Shown here: positions 54,035-63,882 of the stretch, piece by piece | Layout of the letters: every line of letters starts with the position of its first letter | Position numbering within the stretch: the first letter of the stretch is position 1 | Origin: Christiangramia lutea | Lineage (GTDB): Bacteria; Bacteroidota; Bacteroidia; Flavobacteriales; Flavobacteriaceae | DNA: 64,000 nucleotides | Assembly: GCF_022489035.1 (NCBI RefSeq) | Contig: NZ_JAKVTV010000006.1 | Coordinates: 91,293-155,292 of the forward strand | Reading direction: 5' to 3' | Position numbers and translations under genes: made by a program | The notes under the pieces: model-generated | What the model was told of the DNA's origin: nothing | Seen by the model: the letters and a program-made list of their open reading frames with translations, nothing else | The model's database searches: none

Positions 54035-54631
54035 TTAGAAATCAATCTTCAATTGTTCCGGAAGTAGTTTAAAGCTTTTCCGGTGATATTTCGTAATACC
54101 AAATTTTTCAATTGCATCCCTGTGTTCCTTCGTGGGATAACCTTTATTCTTTTTCCAATTGTACATTGGATACTCTTCATGGATCTTATTCATAAAGGCG
54201 TCACGGTAGGTTTTCGCAAGAATGGATGCCGCAGCGATGCTTAAAAATTTCCCGTCTCCCTTTACGATGCATTCATGGTCGATATTTTTAAACGGCTTGA
54301 ATTTATTACCGTCTACGATAATGAAATCAGGTTCAGTCTTTAAATTTTCAAGAGCGCCATGCATGGCCAGAATTGAAGCATTCAGGATGTTGATTTTGTC
54401 AATTTCGTCCATAAAAATATGCTTGATTCCGTAAGAACTGGAATTTAACTCAATATGTGATTGTAATAAATTCCGATTTTTCTCGCTGGTTACTTTTGAA
54501 TCATTTAACAGTGAATTTTTATAGTCTGGAGGCAGGATCACTGCAGCAGCAGTAACCGGTCCCGCTAAACAACCTCTCCCGGCTTCATCTGTTCCGGCGA
54601 TGGTTAATTTGGAATTGTAAAAATTAAGCAT
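54035..54631 (-). CDS. rnhB: Ribonuclease HII
   Basis: The 198-residue protein matches RNase [17 protein letters not shown] with the first Asp-Glu pair (about 14-27), a central FIIVDGNKF with the third acidic residue, [21 protein letters not shown] with the fourth, and [14 protein letters not shown] C-terminus. It removes single ribonucleotides and RNA primers from DNA-RNA hybrids. It is divergent from the SusC gene. The downstream lipoprotein gene may be co-transcribed. Confidence 0.95.
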   Translation of the reverse strand: MLNFYNSKLTIAGTDEAGRGCLAGPVTAAAVILPPDYKNSLLNDSKVTSEKNRNLLQSHIELNSSSYGIKHIFMDEIDKINILNASILAMHGALENLKTEPDFIIVDGNKFKPFKNIDHECIVKGDGKFLSIAAASILAKTYRDAFMNKIHEEYPMYNWKKNKGYPTKEHRDAIEKFGITKYHRKSFKLLPEQLKIDF

Positions 54632-54799
54632 TCGTAATTTTAATATGATTTTTTTAATAAAACCTCAATAGTCTGGATTTTGCTTCTTAATTCGGCACAT
54701 TGAAGTGTTAAAGTGCTAATAAGTTAAAATGAAAAATATTTTGGATTATTAAGATTTTATTATGATTTTTGGCGCTGGCTAATTCAAATTTAACAAATA

Positions 54800-57700
54800 A
54801 TGAAAAAAAGATTACAAGGATTTCTAACACTTTTACTGGTGTTAGTGGTGCAAATTGGTTTTGCACAAGAGAAGACCGTCACTGGTACGGTTGTAGATGA
54901 AGACGGTTTGCCTCTCCCAGGGGTGAATGTCATCGAAAAAGGTACGAGCAATGGGGTTCAGTCCGATTTTGATGGAAATTACAGCATCAGTGTTGAAGAA
55001 GGTAAGGTGTTAGTATACAGTTACCTTGGATTCGCAACACAGGAACTTTCCGTTGGTTCTTCTGATGTTATAGATGTGACTATGACTGTAGATGCTGCGG
55101 CATTAGACGAAGTTGTGGTTGTAGGTTATGGTACTGCTACCAAGCAGTCCTTTACAGGTTCTGCAACAACTATTGAAGCAGAAAACCTTGATGTGAAGTC
55201 AACTTCAAACATCACCCAGGCTCTTGCCGGTGAGGTTGCTGGGGTGAATGTAATTAATACTTCAGGTCAGCCAGGAACAGCTTCTACTATTAGAATTAGA
55301 GGTTATGGTTCTGTAAACGGTAACCGTGATCCTCTTTACGTTATTGATGGTGTGCCATTGAATGTTAGTACTGGTGCAGATCCTAACGATCCAGATAATG
55401 AGGCTATCAATACTATTAACTCGATCAACCCTGCAGATATTAAGAGTACCACTATTCTTAAAGATGCAACGGCTACAGCGATCTACGGTTCCAGAGGGGC
55501 AAATGGTGTTGTATTGATCACAACTAAATCTGGTAGTGCCGGTGAAGATTATATCGAGGTAGATGTTAAGACTGGTGTGAATACTCAAATGATCCCACGT
55601 TATGATGTGTTAAGATCTCCTGAAGAGTATATTGGATACGTTTGGGAAGGTATTTACAACAGAGGAGTTATTACAGGTCAGGCAGATCCTGTTGGTTTTG
55701 CTAATAGCCAGTTATTTACAGACAACTATATTCCAGCTGGATATAACATGTGGAATGTAGCTGATGGAGGAGAGCTTATCGATCCTGAAACAAGAATGGT
55801 TAGAGATGGAGTGACCAGAAGATATACTCCACAGAGATATGAAGATCTTGCTTTCGATTCTTCTATTAGAACTGAAGCTAGTGCAAGATTTGGAGGAGGA
55901 AACGAAAAAACAAAATATTTCGCTTCTGTTGGTTACCTTAATGACGATGGGTATGCTATTAGAACTGGGTTTGACAGATATACTTCACGTTTAAATGTTA
56001 CTTCTCAGGTTAAAGAATGGTTAGAAGTAGGTGTTAACCTTGGTTACACTTATTCTGAAACTATAGCCAATGGTCAGACAGTGGGTTCTGAAAACTTATT
56101 TGAATTCGCTGATAAAATGGCTCCAGTTTTCCCTGTTTTCCTAAGGGATGATAATTTTGAATTAGTGCCAGATCCAATTTTTGGAGGTAATCAATATGAT
56201 TATGGTTCAGATTCAGGTTTCCGTGCGCGTCCTAACGCAAACAACCTGAACCCGATCGCTTCTGCACTTTACGATTTTAACGGTTCTAACAGACACCAGT
56301 TAAATGGTAATATGTCTTTGAATATCGATATCACAGATAACCTGAGATTCGAAACTCGTTTTGGAGGTAACTACTTCATGGATAGAGAGAAGCAATTCAG
56401 AAACCCATTCTACGGTGGAGGTAGATCTACCGGAGGTGATTTATATACTGAAGATGTAGAGTACTATTCTACTAACTTCCTTCAGTTACTTAGATATACA
56501 GATCAGTTTGGTGATCATGGTATTAATGCATTCGTTGCTCACGAGAGTAACAAAATTAACAGATCAGAAACTCAGAACTACAAAGGGCTATCTGTTTCTC
56601 CTGATATTTATGAGTTAAACAACTTCGTTGAGAACCTTAGCCCACCTGTAGGTTTTTCTGAAGGTAGATCATTAGAATCTTATTTCGGACAGATAAACTA
56701 TGATTATGATGATAAATATTATTTCAGTGGTTCTGTTCGTCGTGATGGTTCTTCACGATTCGTGAATGACAAATGGGGGACATTCGGTTCTGCCGGTGTA
56801 TCCTGGGTGATCTCGAATGAAGGTTTCTTCAATTCAGGATTGGTTAACTTCTTGAAAGTAAAAGCTTCTTACGGTATTACAGGAGATGAAGCTGGTGTTG
56901 AATATTATGAAGGATATGATACTTTTAACCTAGGTCTTCTTGCTGGTGGTATTTCTATTTCTCAAAGAGATAATGGTAACCCAGATCTTACCTGGGAAAC
57001 TTCAAAAATGTTCCAGGTTGGTACTGAATTCAGTCTTGGAAGATTCCTTGATGGTTCTGTAGATTACTATAGAAAAAGAACAGATAACCTTATCTTCGAA
57101 CGTAGAGTAGGTCCATCTCAAGGTATTGCGATCATTACTGTAAATGATGGAGAGCTATTGAACTCTGCTATTGAATTTAACCTTACAGGTCATATTATCA
57201 ATACAAGAGATTTCAAACTTGACCTGAATATTAATGGTGAACTTCCACAGAACGAGATCATCACTATGCCATTAGAGCCTTCTACAGGAGAAGAGAGAAT
57301 TCTAGATAACTCTCCAGGATTCTATGCTTACTCTCAGGGTAGCTCTATCTACGATTTCTATATGAGAGAATATGCCGGTGTAGATCCTGCTAACGGAGCG
57401 CCACTTTGGTATCAGTATTACAACGATGTGAACGGAAACGGTATTTTTGACGGAGATGATGAATCCATAGCGTCAATGACTACGTATCTAAATGACAATC
57501 CTGATGCTACCGTGGAAAGAAGAGTAACTGATACTTATGCAAGTGCAACAGATAAGTATGTTGGAAAGTCTGGTATTCCAGATGTTCGTGGTGGATTTAG
57601 ATTAGGTGGTCGTTTCAAAGGATTCAACTTCTCTACTCAGTTCATCTATAGCCTTGGTGGTCATGCTTACGATGCACAGTATGCAGAATTAATGAGTGAT

Positions 57701-58069
57701 AGATTTGGTGCTGCTGGAAACAACTTCCACTCAGACATCGCTGACAGATGGCAAAGACCAGGTGACATCACTGATGTTCCTGCACTTACAGATAACGCTA
57801 TCGTTAACGGTACTTCCACTTCAACTCGTTTCCTAACAAGTACAGATTATCTTGCTTTAAACAACGCACTGGTAGGCTATACATTTGATAGTGACGTAAT
57901 TGGGTCGACTGGTTTAGATTTATTGAATATATTTGTATCTGGTGATAATTTATTCGCGAAGACTGCTAGAGAAGGTTTCTTGCCGAACACAAGTCAATCT
58001 GGTAACTCTGGACGTAGACTTTACGCACCACTTACAACTGTAACTCTAGGTGTTAGGGTTAAATTCTAA
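54800..58069 (+). CDS. SusC/RagA-family TonB-linked outer membrane transporter
   Basis: The 1089-residue protein has a signal peptide (1-22, ending IGFAQ), a carboxypeptidase-regulatory-like domain (about 25-98), the conserved DEVVVVGYGTATKQ segment (about 103-118) as the TonB-interaction region, a plug domain (about 118-235; YVIDGVPLN, ILKDATATAIYGSRGANGVVLI) and a long beta-barrel ending in a terminal Phe (VRVKF). It imports a large ligand such as a glycan or peptide with TonB energy and a SusD lid. The SusD gene starts 14 bases after its stop. Confidence 0.96.
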   Translation: MKKRLQGFLTLLLVLVVQIGFAQEKTVTGTVVDEDGLPLPGVNVIEKGTSNGVQSDFDGNYSISVEEGKVLVYSYLGFATQELSVGSSDVIDVTMTVDAAALDEVVVVGYGTATKQSFTGSATTIEAENLDVKSTSNITQALAGEVAGVNVINTSGQPGTASTIRIRGYGSVNGNRDPLYVIDGVPLNVSTGADPNDPDNEAINTINSINPADIKSTTILKDATATAIYGSRGANGVVLITTKSGSAGEDYIEVDVKTGVNTQMIPRYDVLRSPEEYIGYVWEGIYNRGVITGQADPVGFANSQLFTDNYIPAGYNMWNVADGGELIDPETRMVRDGVTRRYTPQRYEDLAFDSSIRTEASARFGGGNEKTKYFASVGYLNDDGYAIRTGFDRYTSRLNVTSQVKEWLEVGVNLGYTYSETIANGQTVGSENLFEFADKMAPVFPVFLRDDNFELVPDPIFGGNQYDYGSDSGFRARPNANNLNPIASALYDFNGSNRHQLNGNMSLNIDITDNLRFETRFGGNYFMDREKQFRNPFYGGGRSTGGDLYTEDVEYYSTNFLQLLRYTDQFGDHGINAFVAHESNKINRSETQNYKGLSVSPDIYELNNFVENLSPPVGFSEGRSLESYFGQINYDYDDKYYFSGSVRRDGSSRFVNDKWGTFGSAGVSWVISNEGFFNSGLVNFLKVKASYGITGDEAGVEYYEGYDTFNLGLLAGGISISQRDNGNPDLTWETSKMFQVGTEFSLGRFLDGSVDYYRKRTDNLIFERRVGPSQGIAIITVNDGELLNSAIEFNLTGHIINTRDFKLDLNINGELPQNEIITMPLEPSTGEERILDNSPGFYAYSQGSSIYDFYMREYAGVDPANGAPLWYQYYNDVNGNGIFDGDDESIASMTTYLNDNPDATVERRVTDTYASATDKYVGKSGIPDVRGGFRLGGRFKGFNFSTQFIYSLGGHAYDAQYAELMSDRFGAAGNNFHSDIADRWQRPGDITDVPALTDNAIVNGTSTSTRFLTSTDYLALNNALVGYTFDSDVIGSTGLDLLNIFVSGDNLFAKTAREGFLPNTSQSGNSGRRLYAPLTTVTLGVRVKF

Positions 58070-58083
58070 AAAAAAACATTATT

Positions 58084-59565
58084 ATGAAAAGTTTAATTAA
58101 AATTTCAATGATTTCAGCCTTACTCTTTGCAGGAGTGGGCTGTAGCGAAGAGTTCTTAGATGAACAGCCAAGCGAATTCCTAACTGCTGAGCAAATTGGA
58201 GAAGCTGCTGAAAAGAACCCAGCTGTGGTTAGAGGTACCATGACAGGTATCTATTCATTAACTGTAGAGACCGGTACAGGTGGAACAACTAACCATGATG
58301 ACTTTGGTCAGAAAGGTTATGATATTTATGGAGACATGCTTTCTGGAGATATGGCTCTTTCTGTAAGTACTTATGGATGGTATAGAGCTGATATTACAGA
58401 ATTCCAGGCTCCTCAGGATTTTACACGTACCAGAAACTACATGGTTTGGAGATATTACTACCGAATCATTCGTTCTGCGAATACAGTGATCGATGCACTT
58501 GGAGGTAACGAGGCTGTGCCTGAACTTGATGAGAATAAGTTCATCATGGGACAAGCTAAAGCGATAAGAGCACATTCTTATTTTTACCTGACTCAGTATT
58601 TCGCTAAGAAATACAATCCAACTGCCGAGATCCTTCCTATCTATGATGACCTGCAGGATCAAAACGGACCTAAAGTAGCAATGAGTGAGATCTATGACTT
58701 CATGGAAAGAGACCTTACAGATGCTATCTCGTTACTAGATGGTTTCGCAAGAGCTGGAAAGAATGAGATAAATAAATCTGTAGCTCAGGGTATGCTAGCT
58801 TATGTTCTTGGATCTAAAGGTGAATGGCAGCAGGTTTATGATCTAACCAATGCTGTTGTGAATAGTGGTGAATTTAGCATCATGAGTTCTGAAGAGGTCC
58901 TAGGTGGATTTAACGACCTAAACACTTCAGGATGGATGTGGGGAATTGACCTAACTGCTGATGTTGGACTTGGTCTTGTATCATGGTGGGGTCAGGTAGA
59001 TAGATTCACTTATAGCTATGCTTGGGCAGGTGATGCCAAAGCAATAGATTCAGATCTTTATGCTGCTATCCCAGATAACGATATCAGAAAACAACAATTC
59101 CAAGCTCCAACAGGAGGGTATGCAGACCTAATGCCATTGAACAAGTTCTATGATCCGAATAGAGTGATTGGTGGACAGGCTGTTGTTACTACAGATTACG
59201 TATACATGAGAATTGCTGAAATGTACCTTCTAAAAGCAGAAGCTGCTGCAAGATTAGGAATGGATGCTGATGCACAGTCTGCATTGAAAACTGTTCTTGA
59301 TGAGCGTTTAGATGATGCTTCTTATGTTGATGGACTTTCTGGTGGAGGTCTTCTAGATGAGATTTATCTTCAAACTCGTATCGAGCTTTGGGGTGAAGGA
59401 AAGAGTTACCTTGCTATGAAAAGGAATCAGGCAACTGTTACAAGAGGGGATAACCACCTTTCTTTCGTAGGTGTTGGAATTCCTTACGACGATGAAAGAC
59501 TTACTTTCGAGATCCCAGAATCTGAGATCCAGTTCAACCCTTTCATTACCGATCAGAACGAGTAG
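58084..59565 (+). CDS. SusD/RagB-family nutrient-binding lipoprotein
   Basis: The 493-residue protein has a lipoprotein signal (GVGC, about Cys20) followed by EEFLDEQPSEF, the usual SusD start, then a helical SusD core with TPR-like pairs (NKFIMGQAKAIRAHSYFYLTQYFA) and the C-terminal SusD region (YVYMRIAEMYLLKAEAAARLG, ELWGEGKSYLAMKRNQ). It caps the SusC barrel at the cell surface and binds the substrate. It follows susC by 14 bases. The ligand cannot be inferred, because no glycoside hydrolase is next to it. Confidence 0.95.
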   Translation: MKSLIKISMISALLFAGVGCSEEFLDEQPSEFLTAEQIGEAAEKNPAVVRGTMTGIYSLTVETGTGGTTNHDDFGQKGYDIYGDMLSGDMALSVSTYGWYRADITEFQAPQDFTRTRNYMVWRYYYRIIRSANTVIDALGGNEAVPELDENKFIMGQAKAIRAHSYFYLTQYFAKKYNPTAEILPIYDDLQDQNGPKVAMSEIYDFMERDLTDAISLLDGFARAGKNEINKSVAQGMLAYVLGSKGEWQQVYDLTNAVVNSGEFSIMSSEEVLGGFNDLNTSGWMWGIDLTADVGLGLVSWWGQVDRFTYSYAWAGDAKAIDSDLYAAIPDNDIRKQQFQAPTGGYADLMPLNKFYDPNRVIGGQAVVTTDYVYMRIAEMYLLKAEAAARLGMDADAQSALKTVLDERLDDASYVDGLSGGGLLDEIYLQTRIELWGEGKSYLAMKRNQATVTRGDNHLSFVGVGIPYDDERLTFEIPESEIQFNPFITDQNE

Positions 59566-59592
59566 CAAGTAATAATTCTAAAAAACTTTATA

Positions 59593-60291
59593 ATGAAAAA
59601 AAATATTTATTTTATTCTTTCTTTGGTGATGTTGTCATTCACTGTTGTTTCTTGTGATTTTGATGACGACCTTACCGAGCCAGATTATGTTCGTCTGGAA
59701 TTTGCTCCTGGGGCTGTTCCTCTTGGGGTAGCAGTAGGCGGTTCAACTTCATATGATGTGAATGTTTACTCTGCTAAGAACATGCAATCAGATCGTACCT
59801 ACAATATTACTGTAGGTGGATCAATTGCACCTGAGGCATATAATGTGCCTGAAACTGTAACGATTCCTGCAGGATCTAACGAGGCTAGCTTCACTGTAAG
59901 TGCTTCAGATATTGGTTTAGGTGTAGCTGGAAAAACTATGGTTTTAAATTTAGAGGAAGAGCCTGAGTTTACAGTAGGTGATCCTCTTAGTTTTTCTGTG
60001 GCTAGAGTTTGTCCTGGAGAAGAGTTTTCTCTTGATTTCACTTTAGACGCTTATCCTGGTGAAACTGGATATGAGATTTTGGACTCTGATGGAAACTCTA
60101 TTGTAAAAGTAGAAGGAAGCCCGGCAGATACATCTCTTTGTCTTGCATCTGGAACATATACTGTGATCCTTACCGATTCTTATGGAGATGGTATTTCAGA
60201 CGGTGGTGTAACTATTAGTTATGCTGGTACGGTTCTAGCTACTTTAACAGGTGATTTTGAAACTGAAACAAGTGTAGAGGTATCTTTCTAA
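59593..60291 (+). CDS. Surface lipoprotein of the SusCD operon with DSYGDG motif
   Basis: The 232-residue protein has a lipobox VVSC (Cys21) and Asp-rich DFDDDLTEPDY just after it. The middle (about 35-140) resembles a Calx-beta or DUF1735-like immunoglobulin strand pattern (VTIPAGSNEASFTVSASDIG). The C-terminal 90 residues hold GTYTVILTDSYGDGISDGG, a motif I recall from Bacteroidota surface modules. Its place, 27 bases after susD and before a terminator, is that of the third lipoprotein in many SusCD loci, where such proteins bind the ligand. Function is otherwise unknown. Confidence 0.8.
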   Translation: MKKNIYFILSLVMLSFTVVSCDFDDDLTEPDYVRLEFAPGAVPLGVAVGGSTSYDVNVYSAKNMQSDRTYNITVGGSIAPEAYNVPETVTIPAGSNEASFTVSASDIGLGVAGKTMVLNLEEEPEFTVGDPLSFSVARVCPGEEFSLDFTLDAYPGETGYEILDSDGNSIVKVEGSPADTSLCLASGTYTVILTDSYGDGISDGGVTISYAGTVLATLTGDFETETSVEVSF

Positions 60292-60310
60292 GATAACCTT
60301 CACAAATTAT

Positions 60311-60340
60311 AAGGTGATCTGATTAATTTCAGGTCACCTT
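60311..60340 (+). terminator. Terminator after the SusCD-lipoprotein operon
   Basis: A 12-base stem with one mismatch or wobble (AAGGTGATCTGA / TCAGGTCACCTT) and a 6-base loop, followed by a T-rich run. Confidence 0.88.
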
Positions 60341-60357
60341 TTTTTATTTTTATACAT

Positions 60358-61683
60358 ATGAGATTACTATATATATCAATTTTCGCCCTTTTCCTTTTTA
60401 GCTGCACTTCAGATAATGAGATAACTGAGGTCGATGAGGAGGAAGTGGTTGAGGAAATAGATAAAGATACCGTGACCCAGGAACCTGTAGATTCATTCGC
60501 CGGTGAAATAATTATTCATGACAGTGAAAGAATCCAGGAAGGCCTGGTGCTGGTTAATGATGCATCAGCTAACAGGGTTTATCTCATGGAGAAGGAAGCT
60601 TCTAAAATTTTAAAGGAGTGGGAATTGCCATCAGGTATAGGTAACGATGCGGTTTTGTTAGACGATGGAAGTCTTCTCGTGGCGCTTACAGATCCATCAC
60701 CTTCCTTCCAATTTGGAGGTTTCGGTGGAAGGATCGCGATCATAAGTCCTGAAGGAGAATTGAAATGGGATTATACTTATTCCGATGAAGAGAATCTTTC
60801 ACATCACGATATCGAAATGCTGCCCAACGGGAACATACTTTTTATAGCCTGGGAGAAAAAATCAGCTGAAGAAATTGCAAAAAAGGGTTATAACGGGGAA
60901 TACGAAGAGATTTATACTGAAAAGTTGCTTGAGATCGATCCTTCCATGAAGCAGGTAGTCTGGGAATGGCATGCCTGGGATCACTTAATTCAGGATAGCG
61001 ATCCTGAAGCAGAAGAATATGGTGTTGTAGCTGACAATCCAGGACGCATCAATTTGAATTATGAAGACCCGTTTAAAGATGGGAATTATAACGGTGATAT
61101 ATTTCACGCCAATGCTTTGGATTACGATCCCGAAAAAGATCTTATTTACCTAAGTGTGAATTTTTTCAGCGAAGTCTGGGTAATTGACCATAGTACATCT
61201 ATGTCTGAAGCCAGGTCTGGTAGTGGAGGCAATTTCGGTAAAGGTGGAGACCTTGTTTACAGGTTTGGTAACCCGGGAGCTTATAATAATTCAAAAGGTG
61301 AAAGGATGTTTTACCATAATCATCATCCAAATTTGGTGTTTAACTCAAATACTATTTTGGTCTATTCCAATGGGATTGAGTCGGTAGATCCGCATTCTAC
61401 AGTCTTTGAATTGGAATTACCTGATACATTCGACCTAAAGGCACGGAGTAATAACGAACTAAACGTGGTATGGGATTTCTCAGATCCAGATCTTTTTGCC
61501 GGTAAAGTTTCAGGTGCCCGGAGATTGGATAATGGTAATACGCTTATCACTGAAGGAGATTTTGGTTTTTGGGAAGTTACAGAATCCCGTGAAGTCGTAT
61601 GGAAATTTGAAGGTGACGGATTTTTCTGGAGAGGCTACCATTATAATGATGATAGCGAAGCTGTATTGAACCTTGAATTATAA
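60358..61683 (+). CDS. Arylsulfotransferase (ASST)-like lipoprotein
   Basis: The 441-residue protein has a lipobox LFSC (Cys16) and an acidic linker (about 20-50). The rest is a beta-propeller of the arylsulfotransferase type, with repeated blocks such as VNDASANRVYLMEKEASKIL, HHDIEMLPNGNILFIAWE, WEWHAWDHL, HANALDYDPEKDLIYLSV and HNHHPNLVF, and RRLDNGNTLITEGDFGFWEV. His in HHD, HAN and HNHH are candidates for the site that ASST enzymes use to move sulfate between phenols. It lies just after the SusCD terminator and before a porin. Activity is inferred, not shown. Confidence 0.85.
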   Translation: MRLLYISIFALFLFSCTSDNEITEVDEEEVVEEIDKDTVTQEPVDSFAGEIIIHDSERIQEGLVLVNDASANRVYLMEKEASKILKEWELPSGIGNDAVLLDDGSLLVALTDPSPSFQFGGFGGRIAIISPEGELKWDYTYSDEENLSHHDIEMLPNGNILFIAWEKKSAEEIAKKGYNGEYEEIYTEKLLEIDPSMKQVVWEWHAWDHLIQDSDPEAEEYGVVADNPGRINLNYEDPFKDGNYNGDIFHANALDYDPEKDLIYLSVNFFSEVWVIDHSTSMSEARSGSGGNFGKGGDLVYRFGNPGAYNNSKGERMFYHNHHPNLVFNSNTILVYSNGIESVDPHSTVFELELPDTFDLKARSNNELNVVWDFSDPDLFAGKVSGARRLDNGNTLITEGDFGFWEVTESREVVWKFEGDGFFWRGYHYNDDSEAVLNLEL

Positions 61684-61699
61684 AAATTATGATAAATTC

Positions 61700-61724
61700 A
61701 AAGCCACCTCAAAAAGGTGGCTTT
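61700..61724 (+). terminator. Terminator after the arylsulfotransferase-like gene
   Basis: A 10-base perfect stem (AAAGCCACCT / AGGTGGCTTT) with a 5-base loop followed by TGTTTT. Confidence 0.88.
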
Positions 61725-61788
61725 TGTTTTAATAAACTTAGGCCTACTATCGTTAATTATTATAATTTTGCTGCTTTAGTATGATTTT

Positions 61789-63702
61789 ATGAAGAAATCC
61801 TTTTTAATTTTTTTATTGTTTTTTGCCGTATCCGCATTCGGTCAAACTAGATTAGGACCTAAGGGCGGAGGCGTAGATGGTGACCCGGCAAAAACAGAGA
61901 AAGATTCTCTTCCGGCGATAGATCTTTATAAGATTATTTCAGTTAAAAACGATACAACTTTCCTTGATACCACCTTAACCGTATTAAAAGATTATAAGTT
62001 CAATTACCTGAGAAAGGATAATTTTGAACTGCTTCCCTTTTCCAATACCGGGCAAACTTACAATAGCCTGAGTCTTCGAAAAGATTATTCGCGTGCTTTT
62101 TCTGAATTTGGAGCCCGTGCCAGGCATTTTAATTTCATGGAAGTAGAGGATATAAATTATTATTATGTCCCAACTCCGTGGACACAATTATATTTTAAAA
62201 CTGTTCCAGAGCAGGGGCAGCAGCTCGATGCTTTTTTTACGGTTAGTACTTCAGAAAATCTGAATATGTTCATTGCTTATAAAGGAACACGTGCATTAGG
62301 TAAATATCAGCATATCCTAACGAGTAGCGGAAACCTGAGAATGGGATTCAGTTATAACTCCAAAAATAAGAGGTATCATGCCAAAGGACATTTTGTATCC
62401 CAGGATCTTTTGAATGAAGAAAATGGCGGTCTGGATTCTCTGGCTATTGGGCAGTACATTGCAAAGGAACCTGAATTTGAAGACCGATCGGTTCTTTCGG
62501 TTAATTTCCAGAACGCTGAAAGTACCTTATATGGAAAGAGGTTTTTTCTGGATCACGAATATGAGATTACCAATATCGCCGATTCTACCAATAAGCTAAC
62601 TATTGGCCATAAATTCGATTATAGCTATAAAAAATTTGTCTATACTCAGACAACTGCCGAAAATGATATTTTCGGAGAGTCTTTTGTATCTGGTCAGATT
62701 AAGGATATAACCCGTCTGGAAACTTTGTTTAATGAAGCTTCGGTGAATTATTCAAATAGTCTTTTAGGTGATCTTTCTTTCAGGGCAGGGCATACAAATT
62801 ATAATTATGGGTATAATTCGGTTTTTATTAAACCCGGGGACACTATAGGAAATCGGTTAAGTGGAGATCTTTTGCATGTAGGAGCATCCTATAAAAAGCA
62901 AATTGGCGGTTTCAGCGTTGAAGGAGATGCGCGGTTGAATTTGGCAGATGACTTTTCAGGTAACTATATTGAAGCTTCCGCTTCTTATGAATTTGATCCG
63001 GACAACTCGATCCGTTTTGGAGTGAATCAAAATAGTACTGCACCTAATTTTAATTTCCTTCTTCATCAGAGCAGTTATATCAATTATAACTGGCAGAATG
63101 ATTTCGATAATGAAGTTGCACAACGAGTCTTTGGTGATTTTAGATCAGAGAAGATCGTAAATTTATATGCCAGTCTTTCCCAAATTGAGAATTACACCTA
63201 TTTTTCAACAAACGAAGATACACTGGTAAAGCCATTCCAGGCAGGAGACCAGGTTCGCTATCTCAAGCTGAAGGCTGAGAAAGAATTCGATTTTGGTTTA
63301 TTCGGATCTTATAATACTATAATGTATCAGAATGTTCTGGAGGGCGTTGGGGTTTTAAACCTTCCTGAATTTACCACCAGGAACTCTCTTTATTATAAAG
63401 ACTACTGGTTTGATGAGGCCTTGTATTTGCAAACAGGTTTTACATTTAAATACTTTACCAAATATCAGATGAATGCCTACGATCCTGTGCTTGCTGAATT
63501 CTATGTTCAGAATTCCCAGGAATTAGGAGGTTTTCCCGTGGTAGACTTTTTCTTTAATGCAAAAGTTGATAAGGCTCGAATCTTTTTTAAGCTTGAGCAT
63601 TTAAATGATCTAATAGATGGGAATAATAATTTTACCGCTCCGGGCTATCCATACACCGATTTTTTAGTCCGTTTTGGGTTAGTTTGGGATCTTTTTCTTT
63701 AA
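61789..63702 (+). CDS. Putative porin (Porin_10-like outer membrane barrel)
   Basis: The 637-residue protein has a signal peptide ending SAFGQ (about 19) and then a short Gly/Lys/Asp-rich segment (GPKGGGVDGDPAKTEKD). The rest is a long beta-barrel-like sequence with alternating polar and aromatic residues, and a C-terminal strand ending in Phe-Leu (VRFGLVWDLFL). This fits the putative porin family of Bacteroidota, an outer membrane channel of unknown substrate. A promoter of its own is likely, since a terminator separates it from the gene upstream. Link to the SusCD locus is only by position. Confidence 0.85.
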   Translation: MKKSFLIFLLFFAVSAFGQTRLGPKGGGVDGDPAKTEKDSLPAIDLYKIISVKNDTTFLDTTLTVLKDYKFNYLRKDNFELLPFSNTGQTYNSLSLRKDYSRAFSEFGARARHFNFMEVEDINYYYVPTPWTQLYFKTVPEQGQQLDAFFTVSTSENLNMFIAYKGTRALGKYQHILTSSGNLRMGFSYNSKNKRYHAKGHFVSQDLLNEENGGLDSLAIGQYIAKEPEFEDRSVLSVNFQNAESTLYGKRFFLDHEYEITNIADSTNKLTIGHKFDYSYKKFVYTQTTAENDIFGESFVSGQIKDITRLETLFNEASVNYSNSLLGDLSFRAGHTNYNYGYNSVFIKPGDTIGNRLSGDLLHVGASYKKQIGGFSVEGDARLNLADDFSGNYIEASASYEFDPDNSIRFGVNQNSTAPNFNFLLHQSSYINYNWQNDFDNEVAQRVFGDFRSEKIVNLYASLSQIENYTYFSTNEDTLVKPFQAGDQVRYLKLKAEKEFDFGLFGSYNTIMYQNVLEGVGVLNLPEFTTRNSLYYKDYWFDEALYLQTGFTFKYFTKYQMNAYDPVLAEFYVQNSQELGGFPVVDFFFNAKVDKARIFFKLEHLNDLIDGNNNFTAPGYPYTDFLVRFGLVWDLFL

Positions 63703-63852
63703 AATTCCTATTTCTTTCTTGCTGAATTCTTCTCTGAATTCTCTTTATACTGAAGAATTCTTCTACGCTGTTGTATAAATATTGCTGGATTCTTTTGGTT
63801 TTGCAGAAAAATGTGTGATTCAGATAAAAATTGCCAAATTCTCAAAAGACTA
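63703..63852. other. Spacer with direct repeats of GAATTCTT
   Basis: The spacer between the porin and the final promoter has no supported gene. At about 63730-63765 three short copies of a GAATTCT-like unit occur (GCTGAATTCTTCT, CTGAATTCTCT and GAAGAATTCTTCT). They look like incidental AT-rich repetition. Confidence 0.4.
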
Positions 63853-63882
63853 TTGTGTAATCAAAATTCAGGTGTATATTTG
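63853..63882 (+). promoter_or_regulatory. Strong consensus promoter, probably of an rRNA operon
   Basis: TTG at 63853-63855, then 19 bases, then TATATTTG at 63875-63882: a complete TTG-N19-TAnnTTTG promoter. The transcript would begin near GCAGCCGC, the GC-rich start I associate with flavobacterial rRNA and tRNA leaders. Confidence 0.75.
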
